From: Kineococcus endophyticus
Lineage (GTDB): Bacteria; Actinomycetota; Actinomycetes; Actinomycetales; Kineococcaceae
NCBI RefSeq assembly: GCF_040796495.1
Contig: NZ_JBFNQN010000005.1
Location: 62,001 to 126,000 of the forward strand
Reading direction: 5' to 3'
Length of the DNA: 64,000 nt
The position numbers were made by a program, and so were the translations under genes. This document shows, in pieces, positions 35,431 through 42,690 of this stretch (position 1 is its first letter; each line of letters begins with the position of its first letter). Below the pieces are notes generated by a model. That model saw only the letters and a program-made list of their open reading frames with translations. It was not told where the DNA came from and did no database searches.

Positions 35431-35781
35431 CTAGAGCTTCTCCCCGGCCAGGGTCGCCGCGTCCGGGAGCGCCTCGAGGCGCTCGGGCGGGATCGGCTGC
35501 CCGGAGACCACGGAGACGCCGTAGGTGCCGTCCTCGATCCGCTTGAGGGCGTCGTGCACGCTGTCCAGGCGTCGGCGCGCTCCCTCCAGCAGGCCTTCGT
35601 TCTCGGCGGCCTGCTGCTCGTGGGCGCCCATGTCGCCGGCGTCCTGCCCGCCCTCGGCCGCGTCCGGCGTGCTGCCGGACTCCAGCCGGGCGACGAGGTC
35701 GTCGATCGTGGTCTGCAGGTCGCGCTGCATGGTGAGGAGCCGCTCGCGGGCGGCGTCGAGGTCGAGAGAGCTGGCGTCCAT
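35431..35781 (-). CDS. DksA/TraR-like protein lacking all zinc-binding cysteines
   Basis: DksA/TraR proteins enter the secondary channel of RNA polymerase through a coiled coil. This 116-residue protein has the coiled-coil N-terminus (residues 5-80, with acidic tip candidates DDLVARLESGSTPDAAEGGQD) and the conserved C-terminal framework ALKRIEDGTYGV..SGQPIPPERLEALPDAA. All four zinc-ligand positions are replaced (GVSVVSG for GxCxxCG; ATLAGEKL at the second pair), and the protein has no cysteine. Some DksA-like proteins function without zinc, so it may still bind polymerase. AGGAACG lies upstream of the ATG. Confidence 0.83.
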   Translation of the reverse strand: MDASSLDLDAARERLLTMQRDLQTTIDDLVARLESGSTPDAAEGGQDAGDMGAHEQQAAENEGLLEGARRRLDSVHDALKRIEDGTYGVSVVSGQPIPPERLEALPDAATLAGEKL

Positions 35782-35852
35782 GGTGGACGTTCCTACCGTG
35801 CCCGGACCGTTCCGGCACGACGGGGCGTGCGGCGGGGGTCCATGCTGGGCGG

Positions 35853-36308
35853 GTGATCTCCCTCGACCTCGCCCTGCGCCTCAAGGACGCCGGCCTGGCG
35901 TGGCACCCCGCCTCCGGGGACCGCTTCGTCATCCCCCACCGGGACATGGACGCCGACGTCTTCACGCTGTCCGACATGACGGTCGAGGTGCACGACCACC
36001 CGACGGGCCGCGTCATCGGCTTCAACGGGACGACGGAGTGGGCCCTGGACTCCGTCGACCAGCCCGAGGCGTGCTGGTTGCCGGCCGAGCACCAGCTGCG
36101 CGACCTGCTCGGCGACCGCTTCACGCGCCTGGAACGCCGCGCCGACGCCGAGGGTCCGCTGTACCGGGTGCTGCTGCTCGACGAGGACGGCGCCGACGCG
36201 TTCGAGGCGCGCGACGCCTCAGACGCCTACGGACAGGCTCTGCTGCACCACGTCTCGGGCGCGGCCGGGGGCAGCGTCGGGACGGACGGCGCGAGCGCCC
36301 GGACCTGA
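35853..36308 (+). CDS. Conserved actinobacterial hypothetical protein (often labelled CpaE)
   Basis: This 151-residue soluble protein matches a family conserved in actinobacteria, with ISLDLALRLKDAGLAWHPASGDRF at the N-terminus, the DVFTLSDMTVEV and VIGFNGTTEWALDSV segments, and EACWLPAEHQLRDLLG. Databases often call it a pilus assembly protein CpaE, but it lacks the CpaE/MinD ATPase domain, and I know of no evidence for that role. Its function is unknown. GTG 35853 lies 6 nt after CATGCT, with no Shine-Dalgarno sequence. Confidence 0.75.
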   Translation: MISLDLALRLKDAGLAWHPASGDRFVIPHRDMDADVFTLSDMTVEVHDHPTGRVIGFNGTTEWALDSVDQPEACWLPAEHQLRDLLGDRFTRLERRADAEGPLYRVLLLDEDGADAFEARDASDAYGQALLHHVSGAAGGSVGTDGASART

Positions 36309-36325
36309 ACGCGAGCCCGGGCGGC

Positions 36326-37231
36326 TCACTCCGGCCCGGAGTCCTCGTCGCGCTTGGCCAGGAACCGCTCGAACTCCTCGGCGATCTCGTCGGCCGTGGG
36401 CAGGAACGCACTCGCGGCGCTCGTCCCGCGCCCCTCGTCCCCGGAGGCGTCGTACTGCTCCTCCAGCGCGGTCACGACCGACGCCGCCTCGGGCGACTCG
36501 GACACCTGCCGGTCGACCTCGACGCGGGTGACCGCCGCGGCCTCCTGCAGCGCCGTGACGTCGACGGCGACGCCCGTGGCCCCGGACAGCGTGCGGACCA
36601 GGACGGCCGCGGCGTCGGGGTAGTCGCTGCCGGCGAGGTAGTGGGGGACGTGGGCGAGGACGGAGATGACGTCGCGCCCGGCCTGCGCTCCGCGCAGGTG
36701 CAGCAGCGCGGACGCGTGGCCGGGCACCTGGGCCTCGACGTCCCAAGTCCGGTACCCCTCGAGGAGCTCGGGACGGCTCGCGCTGGCCGTGACCCCGGAC
36801 GGGCGCGTGTGCGGGACCGCGGTGGGGGCGGCGGACAGGACCGTGACCAGGCCGACGCCCAGCTCGTCGACGATGCGCCAGACCGCGGCGCAGAACCGTT
36901 CCCACTGCACGTCCGGCTCGGGGCCGGACAGCATGAGCAGCGAGGACCCCTCCTCGTCGAAGACCCTCAGCAGGCGCAGCCGGGGCGGTTCGACGTCGAG
37001 CCAGTTCTGGCCGCCGAAGGTCATCGTGGGGCGGCGCGCCCGGTAGTCGTGGAGCTGGTCGACGTCGAAGGTCGCGACCACCTCGTGCCGGCACGTGGCC
37101 AGCAGGTGCTCGACGGTCTGCCGGACGGCGGCGCCGGCGTCGATGAAGCCCGACAGCGCCACGACCAGAGGGGGTTCGACGAGGGCGGGGCGCTCACCCT
37201 CGTAGGAGTAGAGGGACGCCGGATCGAGCAT
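36326..37231 (-). CDS. PAC2 family protein (proteasome-assembly-chaperone-like)
   Basis: This 301-residue protein belongs to the PAC2 family, with PPLVVALSGFIDAGAAVRQTVEHLL at the start of the fold, RRPTMTFGGQNW, and LLMLSGPEPDVQWERF. In archaea and eukaryotes relatives assist 20S proteasome assembly; actinobacterial members are common, also in species without an obvious need, and their job is not established. The C-terminus is acidic (FERFLAKRDEDSGPE). The gene lies beside nrdR and lexA, as in many actinobacteria. No proteasome genes are in the window. Confidence 0.87.
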   Translation of the reverse strand: MLDPASLYSYEGERPALVEPPLVVALSGFIDAGAAVRQTVEHLLATCRHEVVATFDVDQLHDYRARRPTMTFGGQNWLDVEPPRLRLLRVFDEEGSSLLMLSGPEPDVQWERFCAAVWRIVDELGVGLVTVLSAAPTAVPHTRPSGVTASASRPELLEGYRTWDVEAQVPGHASALLHLRGAQAGRDVISVLAHVPHYLAGSDYPDAAAVLVRTLSGATGVAVDVTALQEAAAVTRVEVDRQVSESPEAASVVTALEEQYDASGDEGRGTSAASAFLPTADEIAEEFERFLAKRDEDSGPE

Positions 37232-37292
37232 CCGCCCATCATCGCCGCAGGCAGGACGGCACTGCGCACAGGGGTGCGCCGCGGTGGCCCGA

Positions 37293-37796
37293 TCAGCCGG
37301 CGGTGGGCACGGGGCTCGCGTCGTCCTGCGCGACGGCCCGCAGCCCCGCCTCGCGCTCGGACCGCAGCCGGTCGATGGCCTTCTCGAAGTCGGCCAGGGA
37401 GTCGAAGGCCTGGTAGACGGACGCGAAGCGCAGGTAGGCGACCTCGTCGAGCTCCTGCAGGAAGGGCAGCGTCGCCAGCCCCACCTGGTGGGCGTCGATC
37501 TCGGCGGCCCCCTGGGCCCGGACGGCCTCCTCGACGCGGTGGGCCAGGAGCGCGATGTCGTCCTCGCTCACCGGCCGGCCCTGACAGGCCTTGCGGACGC
37601 CGGAGGCGATCTTCGCCCGGCTGAAGGGTTCGGGGGCGCCGGAGCGCTTGACCACGGTCAGGCTCGCCGTCTCGACCGTCGTGAACCGCTTGGAGCAGTT
37701 CGGGCACTGGCGACGACGACGGATGGAGGTGCCGTCGTCGGTCGTGCGGGAGTCCACGACACGAGAGTCCTCGTGCCGGCAGAACGGACAGTGCAC
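37293..37796 (-). CDS. nrdR: Transcriptional repressor NrdR
   Basis: NrdR represses ribonucleotide reductase genes in response to nucleotides. The 167-residue protein has an N-terminal zinc ribbon (CPFC at 3-6 and CPNC near 31-34), then an ATP-cone domain near 49-139 ([24 protein letters not shown]), as in all NrdR proteins. GTG 37796 is preceded by GGAGGAAG. The usual partner nrdJ is not in the window, but proximity to lexA is conserved among actinobacteria. The tail ends SPVPTAG. Confidence 0.95.
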   Translation of the reverse strand: MHCPFCRHEDSRVVDSRTTDDGTSIRRRRQCPNCSKRFTTVETASLTVVKRSGAPEPFSRAKIASGVRKACQGRPVSEDDIALLAHRVEEAVRAQGAAEIDAHQVGLATLPFLQELDEVAYLRFASVYQAFDSLADFEKAIDRLRSEREAGLRAVAQDDASPVPTAG

Positions 37797-37914
37797 CCCG
37801 ACTTCCTCCCCCGCGACCGTTCGAGTCCTGTGGCCCAGCCTCGACCGTACGTCGCGGCGGGCGCTCACAGCAACACAGCCGTCCTGGCGCGGGGTGGGCA
37901 CCGGGGGCTCCACG

Positions 37915-38370
37915 TCAGTGCCGGTCGGGCCGGCTCGGCATCGTGAGGCGCTGCCCCGCCTCCAGCGTCATGGAGGGCAGGCCGTTGAGGTCGACGATGT
38001 CGCCGGCCACCTCGCGCCAGTCCTCCGTCGGCGCCCACTGCGTCGCGATCGAGGAGAGCGTCTGGCCGGGGGCGACCGTGACGACGACCGGAGCCGGGGC
38101 CCGGTCGACCCCGGCCGACGCCCCCGTGAACGCGCCGGTGACGGCGACGACGGCACTGGTCAGCGCCGTGGCGGCGGTGCACGTGACGAGCAGGCGACCG
38201 CGACGGGTCAGCCGGAGCGGGCGGCGGGCGGTCGCGCGCTCGGCGGGACGCTCGACGACGGGGCGGGCGCAGCGCGGACGGCGGACGGGCCGGGGACGGC
38301 GGGCCGGACGGGCGCCGCCGGCGAACGGCGCGGGGGCCGCGAAGGACGGGGCGAGGGCGGTGGTGCTCAC
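37915..38370 (-). CDS. LysM-domain membrane protein, SOS-induced cell-division suppressor candidate
   Basis: This 151-residue protein has a basic N-terminus (residues 20-58), one membrane segment (about 59-80, [20 protein letters not shown]) and an extracytoplasmic LysM domain (about 96-145, [16 protein letters not shown]...[15 protein letters not shown]). This architecture, the divergent placement next to lexA and a LexA box at its promoter match YneA/DivS and mycobacterial ChiZ (Rv2719c), which delay septation during DNA damage. The assignment is by architecture and context; sequence identity to those is low across the family. GGAGGTCC precedes GTG 38370. Confidence 0.82.
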   Translation of the reverse strand: MSTTALAPSFAAPAPFAGGARPARRPRPVRRPRCARPVVERPAERATARRPLRLTRRGRLLVTCTAATALTSAVVAVTGAFTGASAGVDRAPAPVVVTVAPGQTLSSIATQWAPTEDWREVAGDIVDLNGLPSMTLEAGQRLTMPSRPDRH

Positions 38371-38401
38371 GAGCGTGGACCTCCATCTCGGGGGCGCCTG
38401 C

Positions 38402-38417
38402 TCGAACGGGTGTTCGA
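38402..38417 (-). promoter_or_regulatory. LexA (SOS) box of the LysM protein gene
   Basis: TCGAAC-GGGT-GTTCGA is a perfect 16-bp palindrome in its arms and matches the actinobacterial LexA consensus CGAACRNRYGTTYG at all fixed positions. It sits 31 bp upstream of the GTG at 38370, just downstream of the -10 element. Confidence 0.85.
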
Positions 38418-38429
38418 CCGGGCACGTCT

Positions 38430-38460
38430 GTTCTACCACCGTTCGAACGGTGGAGCGCAA
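38430..38460 (-). promoter_or_regulatory. Promoter of the LysM protein gene
   Basis: On the minus strand TAGAAC (38435-38430) is preceded by TTGCGC (38460-38455) at 19 bp, or TGCGCT at 18 bp. Only the -10 element is convincing. The 18-bp palindrome at 38436-38453 fills the spacer. Confidence 0.5.
38436..38453. promoter_or_regulatory. Perfect 18-bp palindrome in the promoter spacer
   Basis: CCACCGTTCGAACGGTGG is its own reverse complement. Its core GTTCGAAC is the LexA half-site order reversed, so it is not a normal SOS box. It directly abuts the -10 element at 38430-38435 and could be a second operator for LexA or another repressor. Confidence 0.6.
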
Positions 38461-38560
38461 CCCCCGGAGCCCGGGACGGGCGAGGGGGTGACGCCGACAG
38501 ACGTTGCCACCGACCTCCGACAGACGGCCTGACCTGCGAGGACGCTCGAAGGACCGCCTC

Positions 38561-38830
38561 TCAGGACGCGTAGCGCTTGGCCGCCCGTTCGCGCGCCCGG
38601 GCCGCCTCGACCTCGCGGTCCTTGGGCGGGGCGCTCGTCACGAGGTCGTCGAGCAGGTGGGCGGTCGCGTGCGCGACGGCCGCCACGGCCCGGTCGAAGG
38701 CCTCCTGGTTGCGCGCCGACGGGCGGGTGGTCCCGGCGACCTTGCGGACGTACTGCAGGGCGGCGGCCTGCACCTCCTCCGACGTGGCGGGCGGAGCGAA
38801 GTTGTGCAACTGGCGGATGTTCCGGCACAT
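38561..38830 (-). CDS. DUF2277 family protein
   Basis: This 89-residue protein is a clear DUF2277 member: [33 protein letters not shown] at the N-terminus and [41 protein letters not shown] at the C-terminus. The family is widespread in actinobacteria and other phyla and has no known function; the single conserved Cys2 is present. TAGGGT sits 6 nt upstream of the ATG without a Shine-Dalgarno sequence, suggesting a leaderless message. It lies between the SOS-controlled LysM gene and lexA. Confidence 0.86.
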   Translation of the reverse strand: MCRNIRQLHNFAPPATSEEVQAAALQYVRKVAGTTRPSARNQEAFDRAVAAVAHATAHLLDDLVTSAPPKDREVEAARARERAAKRYAS

Positions 38831-38929
38831 GCTCCGACCCTAGGCACCGGCAGGGGCCTGCGACAGGCCCGCAACAGGCCCGCGACAGGGACGCGACGGG
38901 GTTCGCGCGAGGACGGGCGACACGCCGGT

Positions 38930-38945
38930 TCGAACACCTGTTTGA
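38930..38945 (+). promoter_or_regulatory. LexA (SOS) box of lexA
   Basis: TCGAAC-ACCT-GTTTGA is nearly identical to the lexA box I recall from mycobacteria. It deviates at one position of the CGAACRNRYGTTYG consensus and overlaps the -35 element, so LexA would block polymerase binding and autoregulate. Confidence 0.8.
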
Positions 38946-38970
38946 TCATCGCGGGCGCGCTGGCTACCGT
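38942..38970 (+). promoter_or_regulatory. lexA promoter
   Basis: TTGATC (38942-38947) and TACCGT (38965-38970) are 17 bp apart; the predicted start site leaves a leader of about 45 nt before GTG 39023, which contains CAGGAGCAGG. The SOS box covers the -35 element. Confidence 0.65.
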
Positions 38971-39022
38971 GGCGGCCACCGGAGCACCTCCGGTCCGGGC
39001 GAACCGCAGACAGGAGCAGGAC

Positions 39023-39766
39023 GTGGCCGACGCGCTGGACGGAACGACGGACGCAGCGGGCGAGGACGCCGACACCCTCGGGACGGTCCACGAGTTCCCG
39101 GACGCCCCCGTGGTCCGCGACGGCCTGACGAACCGCCAGCGGCGCGTGCTGCACGCCATCAAGGAGTGCGTGGAGTCGCGCGGGTACCCGCCGAGCATGC
39201 GCGAGATCGGTCAGGCCGTCGGGCTCACGAGCCCGAGCAGCGTGGCCCACCAGGTGAAGACGCTCGAGAAGATGGGGTACCTGCGCAAGGACCCGCGACG
39301 TCCGCGCACCCTCGAGGTCGTGACGCCCGCCCCGCAGTTCGGCTGGGGGCTCATCTCCGGGGTGGAGGGCACCGCCGACGACGGCCGTCCCACGCCGACG
39401 TACGTGCCGCTCGTGGGACGCATCGCCGCCGGTGGCCCCATCCTCGCCGAGGAGCTCGTCGAGGAGGTGTTCCCCCTGCCCGCGCAGCTCATCGGTGCGG
39501 GTGAGCACTTCATGCTCCGGGTCGTCGGGGAGTCGATGATCGACGCCGCCATCTGCGACGGCGACTGGGTCGTCGTGCGCCAGCAGCCCACGGCCGACAA
39601 CGGTGACGTCGTCGCCGCCATGATCGACGGCGAGGCCACCGTGAAGGTGTTCCAGCGCAAGGACGGTCACGTCAAGCTGCTGCCCCGCAACCCGCTCTTC
39701 GAGCCCATCGACGGCGACGAGGCGACGGTCCTCGGCAAGGTCACCGCGGTCCTGCGCAGCCTCTGA
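39023..39766 (+). CDS. lexA: SOS repressor LexA
   Basis: LexA represses DNA-damage genes until RecA filaments stimulate its self-cleavage. The 247-residue protein has an extended acidic N-terminus (about 30 residues), a winged helix ([20 protein letters not shown], then [22 protein letters not shown]), and the S24 peptidase domain. The cleavage bond is Ala136-Gly137 (RIAAGGP), the catalytic pair Ser171 (GESMIDA) and Lys208 (GEATVKVF). GTG 39023 follows CAGGAGCAGG. Its own SOS box overlaps the promoter. Confidence 0.96.
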   Translation: MADALDGTTDAAGEDADTLGTVHEFPDAPVVRDGLTNRQRRVLHAIKECVESRGYPPSMREIGQAVGLTSPSSVAHQVKTLEKMGYLRKDPRRPRTLEVVTPAPQFGWGLISGVEGTADDGRPTPTYVPLVGRIAAGGPILAEELVEEVFPLPAQLIGAGEHFMLRVVGESMIDAAICDGDWVVVRQQPTADNGDVVAAMIDGEATVKVFQRKDGHVKLLPRNPLFEPIDGDEATVLGKVTAVLRSL

Positions 39767-39776
39767 CGTCCCCGGT

Positions 39777-39801
39777 CCCGCCGGGCACCGTGCCCGGCGG
39801 G
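39777..39801. terminator. Bidirectional terminator after lexA
   Basis: CCCGCCGGGCA (39777-39787) pairs with TGCCCGGCGGG (39791-39801) around a 3-nt loop, between the convergent lexA and racemase-like genes. Confidence 0.75.
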
Positions 39802-39802
39802 G

Positions 39803-40468
39803 TCAGCGGACGGGCTGGACCAGCTCGACCGCCGCCTCGATCGCCAGCCGCGGCGAGGTGAGCACGGGAACGTGCAGGTCGCGCAGCAGGGGCGCCGCGT
39901 CGAGCATGCTCGCCTGCGCCAGCACGACGACGTCCACGGGCGGGTCGAGCGGCAGGACCGCTCGGCGCACGGCGTCGGCGACCCCCGTGGTGTAGGTCAG
40001 GAGGTCGCCGGCCTCGAAGGCCGACCAGGTGTCCGTGCAGCGCACCTCGACGAACTCCACCGCGCGCCCCGTGGTCGCCGCGCACTCGTGCAGCAGCGGC
40101 ATGAGGGTGGCGGCGGCCTCGTCCAGGGAGGCCACGACCGCGACGCGCCGCCCGGCGAGCACGGCGGCCTCGGCCATCGGACGGTCGACGCGCACGACGC
40201 GCAGCCCCATCTCGGCGCCGACCTGCTTGGCGGTCGGGCCGAGCGTGGAGCACGTGCACACGACGACGTCGGCGCCCTCGGCCACGAGCCGGCGCAGCCG
40301 GTCCGCGAGCGCCGGACGCACGCTGTCGACGCCGTGCGAGCGGGCTGCGGTCAGCAGCCCGGTGTCGACGAGGTGCTGGCCGGTGACGGTGTCGTCACGC
40401 TCGGCCAGGAGATCGCTGAAGGTGCGCACGTGCGCGTGCGCGGAGTGGAGGAAGCCGACGGTGGCCAC
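39803..40468 (-). CDS. Aspartate/glutamate/hydantoin racemase superfamily protein
   Basis: This 221-residue protein has the two-cysteine racemase fold: Cys in VVCTCSTLGPTAKQV (near residue 68) and the mirrored segment VVLAQASMLDAAPLL (near 186), in which the second catalytic Cys position is Ala/Ser. That makes racemase activity doubtful, and a lyase or isomerase-like role, as in arylmalonate decarboxylases, is conceivable. FLHSAHAHVRTFSDLLAE at the N-terminus holds conserved His residues. GTG 40468 is assigned; the longer upstream frame lies within dinG. It precedes no related gene. Confidence 0.78.
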   Translation of the reverse strand: MATVGFLHSAHAHVRTFSDLLAERDDTVTGQHLVDTGLLTAARSHGVDSVRPALADRLRRLVAEGADVVVCTCSTLGPTAKQVGAEMGLRVVRVDRPMAEAAVLAGRRVAVVASLDEAAATLMPLLHECAATTGRAVEFVEVRCTDTWSAFEAGDLLTYTTGVADAVRRAVLPLDPPVDVVVLAQASMLDAAPLLRDLHVPVLTSPRLAIEAAVELVQPVR

Positions 40469-40521
40469 CCCCCGAGGATGCCACGGAGCGCCCGTCCCGG
40501 CGCCAGGGGTCGGGGTTCTCG

Positions 40522-42588
40522 TCACCCGCTCAGCCTCCGCAACGAGGCCAGGACCGTGTCCGTGGACGTCGTGGGCCAGAAGTCCGGCAGGGACTCGCGC
40601 AGGAACCCCCCGTACCGGGCGGTGGCCAGGCGGGAGTCGAGCACCGCGACGACCCCCTTGTCCCCCGTGGCCCGGATGAGCCGGCCCGCCCCCTGGGCGA
40701 GGCGGACGGCGGCGTGGGAGACCGAAACGGTGAGGAACCCGTTGCCGCCCGCGGCGTCCACGGCCCGCGACCGGGCCGACATCAGCGGGTCGTCCGGGCG
40801 CGGGAAGGGGATGCGGTCGATGACGACGAGGGAGCAGCTGTCCCCCGGCACGTCGACGCCCTGCCACAGGGACAGCGTCCCGAACAGGGACGTCGCGGGG
40901 TCGTCGGTGAAGTCCCGGACGAGCTTGGGCAGCCGGTCGTCGCCCTGGCAGAGCACGGGGGTGGAGAGCCGGCCGCGCAGCGCCTCGGCGGCCTCCTCCG
41001 CCGCCCGGCGGGAGGAGAACAGCCCCAGCGTCCGGCCGCCGGCGGCCTCGACGAGCGCGGCGAGCTCGTCGAGGGCCGCCTCGCGCGCCCCCGCGCGTCC
41101 CGGCGGGGGCAGGTGGCGGGCGACGTAGAGGATCCCCTGGCGGGGGTAGTCGAAGGGGCTGCCCACGTCGACGCCCGTCCACGGCGTCCCCGACCCCTTC
41201 GGGCCCTTGAGGCCGAAGGCGCCGGCGACGGGGTCGAAGGAACCTCCGAGCGTCAGCGTGGCCGAGGTGGCCACGACGGTGCGCTCGGTGAAGAGCCGCT
41301 CGCGCAGCAGCCCGGCGACGGACAGCGGGGCGATGTGCAGGGAGGGGGCTCGGGAGGCGGGGCCGAAGCCGGCGGTCACCCAGGCGACGTCGAAGCTGTC
41401 CTGCGCGCCCCGGCCCACGTCGGCGGCCAGGCGCTCGGCCACGGAGAAGACCTCCTGCACCGCGGCGCGCGCCAGGTGCCGGGCGCCGCGGGACTCCGGG
41501 TCCTCCTCCTTGCCCGCGCCCTCGGAGGCGTCCTTGAGGTCGGTCAGCGCCTGGCGGGCCGCGTCGCGGACGGCGACGACGGCGTCGGCCAGCGCGTCCG
41601 GCCACCGGTCGAGACGTCCGGGCGGGGCGTCGTCCAGGGCGGCCTCCAACGCGACGGAGGCGTCGTCGAGGGCCTCGGAGACGATGCCCGCGCTGCGCCG
41701 CAGGCGGCGGGAGGCGGCGTGCAGCACCGAGGCGGACAGCTCGGCCGTGGCGACGGCCGTCACGCGGTCGGCGAGCTCGTGCGCCTCGTCGACGACGAGG
41801 ACGTCGTGCTCGGGCAGCAGCAGCCCGCTGTTCTCCATGGCGTCGATGGCCGTCATGGCGTGGTTGGTGACGACGACGTCGACCTGGCGGGCGCGGGCGC
41901 GCACCTGCTCCGACCAACACTCCGCGGCCACGGGGCAGCGCTGGGCCCCGAGGCACTCGCGGGCCGACACCGACACCTGGCGCCAGGCGCGGTCGCTGAC
42001 GCCCGGGTCGAGGTCGTCCCGGTCACCGGTCGACGTCGTGGCCGCCCACTCGCGCAGCCGGACGACCTCGCGCCCCAGCCGCCCCGTGTCCCCAGGGCCC
42101 TCGCCGGTCGGGGCGGCGACGTCGAACAACGCCCCCTCGTCGCTGGGGAAGCCGCCGTCGAGCTTGTTGCGGCAGAGGTAGTTCGCGCGGCCCTTGAGCA
42201 GCTCCCACGTCGGCTCGCGGTGCAGCGCCGGGGCGATGGCCTGCGCCAGGCGGGGCAGGTCGCGCTCGACGACCTGCGCCTGCAGGGCCAGCGTCGCCGT
42301 GGTGACGACGACCCGGCGGTCGGTGTGCACGGCGTGCGCGACCGAGGGCACGAGGTAGGCCATCGACTTGCCCGTGCCGGTGCCCGCCTGGACGAGGAGG
42401 TGGCGGCGGGTGCGGATCGCGTCCGTGACGGCCTCGGCCATCCGCACCTGGCCCTCGCGCCGCTGGCCGCCGAGGGCCGTGACCACCTGGTCGAGCAGGG
42501 CGGCGGCCTCCGGACCGTCGACGTCCTGCCGTTCCCCGGCCTCGGGGTCCTCGTCGACGGGGGTGGGGGGTCCGGCTGTCGTGCTCAC
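40522..42588 (-). CDS. dinG: ATP-dependent DNA helicase DinG
   Basis: This 688-residue superfamily 2 5'-3' helicase, of the XPD/DinG type, unwinds forks, R-loops and other structures. Motifs are Walker A QAGTGTGKSMAYLVP (near residue 67), Ia TTATLALQAQ, the iron-sulfur cysteines (YLCRN, ECLGAQRCPVAAECW), the DEAH box VVDEAHELAD, and motifs V-VI ending QGAGRLIRATGDKGVVAVLDSR. The four cysteines needed for the cluster are present. The GTG at 42588 starts VSTTAGPPTP. DinG is SOS-regulated in E. coli, but I saw no LexA box upstream here. Confidence 0.92.
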   Translation of the reverse strand: MSTTAGPPTPVDEDPEAGERQDVDGPEAAALLDQVVTALGGQRREGQVRMAEAVTDAIRTRRHLLVQAGTGTGKSMAYLVPSVAHAVHTDRRVVVTTATLALQAQVVERDLPRLAQAIAPALHREPTWELLKGRANYLCRNKLDGGFPSDEGALFDVAAPTGEGPGDTGRLGREVVRLREWAATTSTGDRDDLDPGVSDRAWRQVSVSARECLGAQRCPVAAECWSEQVRARARQVDVVVTNHAMTAIDAMENSGLLLPEHDVLVVDEAHELADRVTAVATAELSASVLHAASRRLRRSAGIVSEALDDASVALEAALDDAPPGRLDRWPDALADAVVAVRDAARQALTDLKDASEGAGKEEDPESRGARHLARAAVQEVFSVAERLAADVGRGAQDSFDVAWVTAGFGPASRAPSLHIAPLSVAGLLRERLFTERTVVATSATLTLGGSFDPVAGAFGLKGPKGSGTPWTGVDVGSPFDYPRQGILYVARHLPPPGRAGAREAALDELAALVEAAGGRTLGLFSSRRAAEEAAEALRGRLSTPVLCQGDDRLPKLVRDFTDDPATSLFGTLSLWQGVDVPGDSCSLVVIDRIPFPRPDDPLMSARSRAVDAAGGNGFLTVSVSHAAVRLAQGAGRLIRATGDKGVVAVLDSRLATARYGGFLRESLPDFWPTTSTDTVLASLRRLSG

Positions 42589-42635
42589 CGGCCCATCCTC
42601 CCCCGCGGCTGCGACACGGCCGACCACCGTCCACA

Positions 42636-42675
42636 GCACGACGCCGCCCCCACGGCTGTGGAGACGGCGTCGTGC
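42636..42675 (-). terminator. Hairpin terminator after hflX
   Basis: GCACGACGCCG (42636-42646) pairs with CGGCGTCGTGC (42665-42675); the 18-nt loop holds a smaller CCAC-GGCT-GTGG hairpin. It lies 16 nt after the hflX stop and before dinG. Confidence 0.65.
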
Positions 42676-42690
42676 CGCGGGCGGGCCCGC

